In this document: positions 60,871 to 64,000 of the stretch, one piece after another | Layout of the letters: every line of letters begins with the position of its first letter | How positions within the stretch are numbered: position 1 is the first letter of the stretch | Source of the DNA: Sinotaia quadrata | Taxonomy: Eukaryota > Mollusca > Gastropoda > Architaenioglossa > Viviparidae | DNA length: 64,000 nt | NCBI GenBank assembly: GCA_028829895.1 | Contig: CM054181.1 | Location: 45,810,759-45,874,758, forward strand | Direction of reading: 5' to 3' | Position numbers and translations under genes: made by a program | Notes under the pieces: generated by a model | What the model was told of the DNA's origin: nothing | The model's database searches: none | What the model saw: only the letters and a program-made list of their open reading frames with translations

Positions 60871-61953
60871 GAGTTCGTGTGCTTTTGAGAGATTATCTGC
60901 AAGAGATTAATTATAAACACTTTAGTTAATGCCAGTAAAGGGCGTTAATCTTTAAGTTGTGCAATAAGCAAGTAAAGTTACCAACCATGAAAGTATATTG
61001 CTCCCATTAGTATTCATGGGATACTGATATTATTTATAGCAGTTCAATAAGTGTGCATTAGTCTCATTTAACTCTTTCAGTATATATCATATGGTATTTT
61101 TTTTTTATTAAACACTTTTCCTGTGATTATTATTGCGTGAAATAGAATAAATGCAAGTTATTTCCTTTTCTTTATTTATACATAAGACTTTTATCTTTGT
61201 CACGTGATATATCATGAAACTGTGTTGTCATGTTAATATCTAAAGTATTCAGTAATAAAATGTATCAGTGAAAATCGAAAAAGAAAGTAATGGAAGCTGG
61301 TCGACACTTTTATTTAGTCATTTTTCTTTGTCATGGATGGTATCATTGTATCAACATGTTTCATTTTGAAACCATGCTATCTTAAACACTTATTATTCTT
61401 TGTTAATTATGTGTTCTTTGCGCTGCTGAATGTTTATTTGAATGTGTCGACAGTGAGCAGTTGAATTATTTCGACATGTTCTTGATTGTATGTTAGACTG
61501 TATGGTTCAAGTAAACGTTACTTAATTCTAAAAGTTGTTGAATGGACAGATGAATGCGGGTTATTTTATTTTTATATTTATGTTATGGGAGTGTCTCCGT
61601 AAATAGGACATAGTATACACAATATGACACGAGTATTGTAATCACATGGCATGCAGAAAACACATACACTGGGTCACATCACTAAGAAAATGACACCACA
61701 TGCACTGAGGCTACACACCTACACAAAGCGACGCATGTGCACCGGAATCTCATGGCATACAGAAAGTGACATATTTTCAAGTACAACAGCTCAGAGAAGA
61801 CTCAAACTTTATATTCTCTTTTAAAGTGTTTTAATAAGTCAAAGTTTATTGCTGTTTTCTCTTGGTTTGTTTTTAAGGAAAAGTCTTTATTTTATTTATT
61901 TGTGGTGTTTTGTCTGGTATATCATGAAACGTTTTGAAACGTGTATTCGAGCT

Positions 61954-61958
<5 letters not shown>

Positions 61959-61990
<32 letters not shown>

Positions 61991-62012
61991 TGTGTGTGTG
62001 TGTGTGTGTGTG
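61959..62012. repeat. (GA)n(GT)n compound microsatellite
   Basis: Clean GA then GT dinucleotides. Confidence 0.98.
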
Positions 62013-63041
62013 TTAGATTACTACTATGTAGTTTTAAAAAAGTGTACATTATTTATTTGATGGGTAGTATTTTAAAATTGTAGATATTGGACTTAAAATG
62101 TCCACTGGACCCCATTTCTAGTATTAAAATGTGTCTGCAAGTTTATGCATACAAGTGTGCATTTTTCACATGCTGCCTGTTTGTATTCATACTAATTTAC
62201 TCTTTCATTTTTATTACATTCTCTTTAACAATGCATATTGAAAGCTATTGTTTCGAAAGAAAGAATAATGCATATATGAAAAGAGTATGAATCCAAATTT
62301 TGCAGCCGTCAATTAGTTGTGACATTAGTGGTCCAAAATATTTTGTTTGGAAACTTCTGAAATGTCAGTCCATCAGAATTTCTGTTCTTTTTCTTCTTTT
62401 GCATGTATTTATTAAAACATATATAGATGTTTAAAAACATATTTTGATAAAAATATGCTGTTTTTCTTTTTTTTTTTTGTTTCATATTTGTATGTATTTC
62501 ATTTCAATGAGAGGGTTATCTTTTTCGTTTATATTTGCATATTGATTTTTTTTCATAACAAATAATAATCACCTCTTTTGCGATATAGACGAGTTCTGTA
62601 TTGAAAACGTTATCTAAGACGTCTTTGAAGATTAAATAAATAATGCATATTTTCATTAGGTATTACATTTTTATTAAATATATGTGTGTGTTGTGATTTT
62701 CTTGTTTTATATACGAAATTGGCTGTTGGATTATTTATGATTCGCACGTACATTCTACCAAGTCTCCACCACGAAACAAAGTTAGAATGTATTAGTCTAC
62801 TAGAAAATCTGCTATAAAACTTAGTAAAGAAATTAATGGAACTACACTTTCTTTTCAAAATTCAGAATTATGTACGTCAAATGTTTCCAACCAGATTTAT
62901 TCTTCAAACAAAATTGCACATTTACACGCAGCCAATATTTACCTATTTTTTTTATAATTAAAAATACTCGTAATAAGTTTAACCGGTAAAATGCTTTGGG
63001 CGTTTAAAAATTTAGCTCGAACTAACCTATTATCCGTGCAT

Positions 63042-63205
63042 CCATAAATTCAGTATGAATGTAATATTTGTAAGGAAGGTAGGCCATTACTTACACTCTT
63101 CAGGATACACGATTTAACTGGACATAAATTCAATATGAATGTAAGATTTGTAAGGAAGGTAGGCCATTACTTACACTCTTCAGGATACACGATTTAACTG
63201 GACAC
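63042..63205. repeat. 81-bp duplication with a distant third copy
   Basis: CATAAATTCAGTATGAATGT starts at 63042 and, with one change, at 63123. The end of the unit and its right flank (TTACACTCTTCAGGA, CTGCATTTTCTTCGTTAG) recur at 63735-63815. Confidence 0.92.
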
Positions 63206-64000
63206 GAACTCTTCTGCATTTTCTTCGTTAGTGCTTCAGAGACCATGCTACTTTAAACGTGACAGAAAATTGCTCTTGTTTTATTACTACTTACTCTTGT
63301 CTATTAAATATTACCTTTTATTCATCCATCTCATTGCCTGTATGTTGTCTAATGTGAGGTTAGACCCTTAAAGGAGCGATGTTTCAAAACCGGGCACCTA
63401 TTTAAGAATATATATATAAAAATAACTACTTGACAAACAATTCAAATGTAACTGGTAGCATGCCTATTGCCAGTATCAACAAGCAAATTCGATTAATTTA
63501 ACTTTTGAATAATAACCTCAAATAACTTCGCGTTTTCGAGCGGTTCAGGTGACCAGGAGTTACGTACCCATAGAAAGAGTGCGAACAGCTGCAGACAAAT
63601 GCAAACATATAAGATGGATAGGCGACCTAAAAATTCAGCATACAAAATATTAGTTTTATCTTGTAGTAGGACTCAATAAATACTACATATGGTCATCAAA
63701 GAATCAACAAAGATGTGTGTCCAAATATGTCATTATTACTTACACTCTTCAGGACACGCGATTTAATTGGACATGAAAAATTCTGCATTTTCTTCGTTAG
63801 CGTTTCAAAGACCATAGAAGAATATATAATATACATTAAATAAAGCAGTTTCCATGTAGAATGACATGCTAGATTTTCAGCTCTCTATCGCAAACCATTT
63901 CCAAATGATATTTGTGTTAGCACGAGTAATTAAGCAGTTTGCGGTCTAAGCACGCGTTGGCTAGTGGACGTGCATACGCATGCGCGTTGTATTCGGTACC

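Larger units (their letters stand above)
58829..64000. other. Downstream region and probable 3' UTR
   Basis: No further gene is seen. The region holds a roughly 1-kb degenerate array (59895-60870), a GA/GT tract (61959-62012) and an 81-bp duplication (63042-63205) with a third, diverged copy at 63735. Segments 58829-59890, 60871-61958 and 62013-63040 are AT-rich unique sequence; the proximal part is probably 3' UTR. Confidence 0.6.

Overview
The window is animal nuclear DNA. It is AT-rich, with one gene split by GT-AG introns over about 36 kb, long (GT)n, (CT)n and TTTC microsatellites, more than thirty short tandem-repeat arrays, and decayed hAT, MULE, Ty3/Gypsy and tRNA-SINE elements. There are no prokaryotic operons. 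A lophotrochozoan, perhaps a mollusc, fits the texture, but nothing seen here fixes the phylum.

The only gene I can support runs on the + strand from 23175 to 58828. It is an RMDN1-like (regulator of microtubule dynamics protein 1, FAM82 family) gene with nine coding exons, joined in compatible phase across all eight introns. The joined coding sequence is 996 nt (331 codons plus stop), close to the roughly 314 residues of vertebrate RMDN1. Exons 3 to 9 carry the conserved TPR-like alpha-helical body and are secure. Exon 1 (a mitochondrial presequence-like N-terminus) and exon 2 (a short hydrophobic linker) are predicted from splice sites, phase and composition and are less certain.

Layout: 1-23174 is upstream intergenic sequence with tandem arrays, a hAT relic (7.8 kb), a retroelement insertion bounded by a 13-bp duplication (9.3-10.1 kb), two copies of an LTR-like repeat (10.6 and 15.1 kb) and two tRNA-like SINE heads. 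Intron 1 (23316-39028) holds an internally deleted hAT relic (27.7 kb), a MULE transposase relic (35.3 kb), a hAT-type terminus also seen inverted at 20.7 kb, and a retroelement-like reading frame (36.4-37.3 kb). Intron 4 contains a roughly 1.4-kb element plus minisatellite, duplicated in tandem. Intron 5 contains a Ty3/Gypsy integrase relic with a possible LTR. Intron 6 ends in an array whose units resemble the splice acceptor and first bases of exon 7. Intron 8 has a pair of inverted repeats about 3.6 kb apart enclosing hAT relics and minisatellites. Downstream of the stop (58829-64000) there is a roughly 1-kb degenerate tandem array and no further gene.

One cellular gene is present, so there is no gene network to describe. 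The interest lies in how repeats have colonised and remodelled its introns, most strikingly at the exon 7 boundary.
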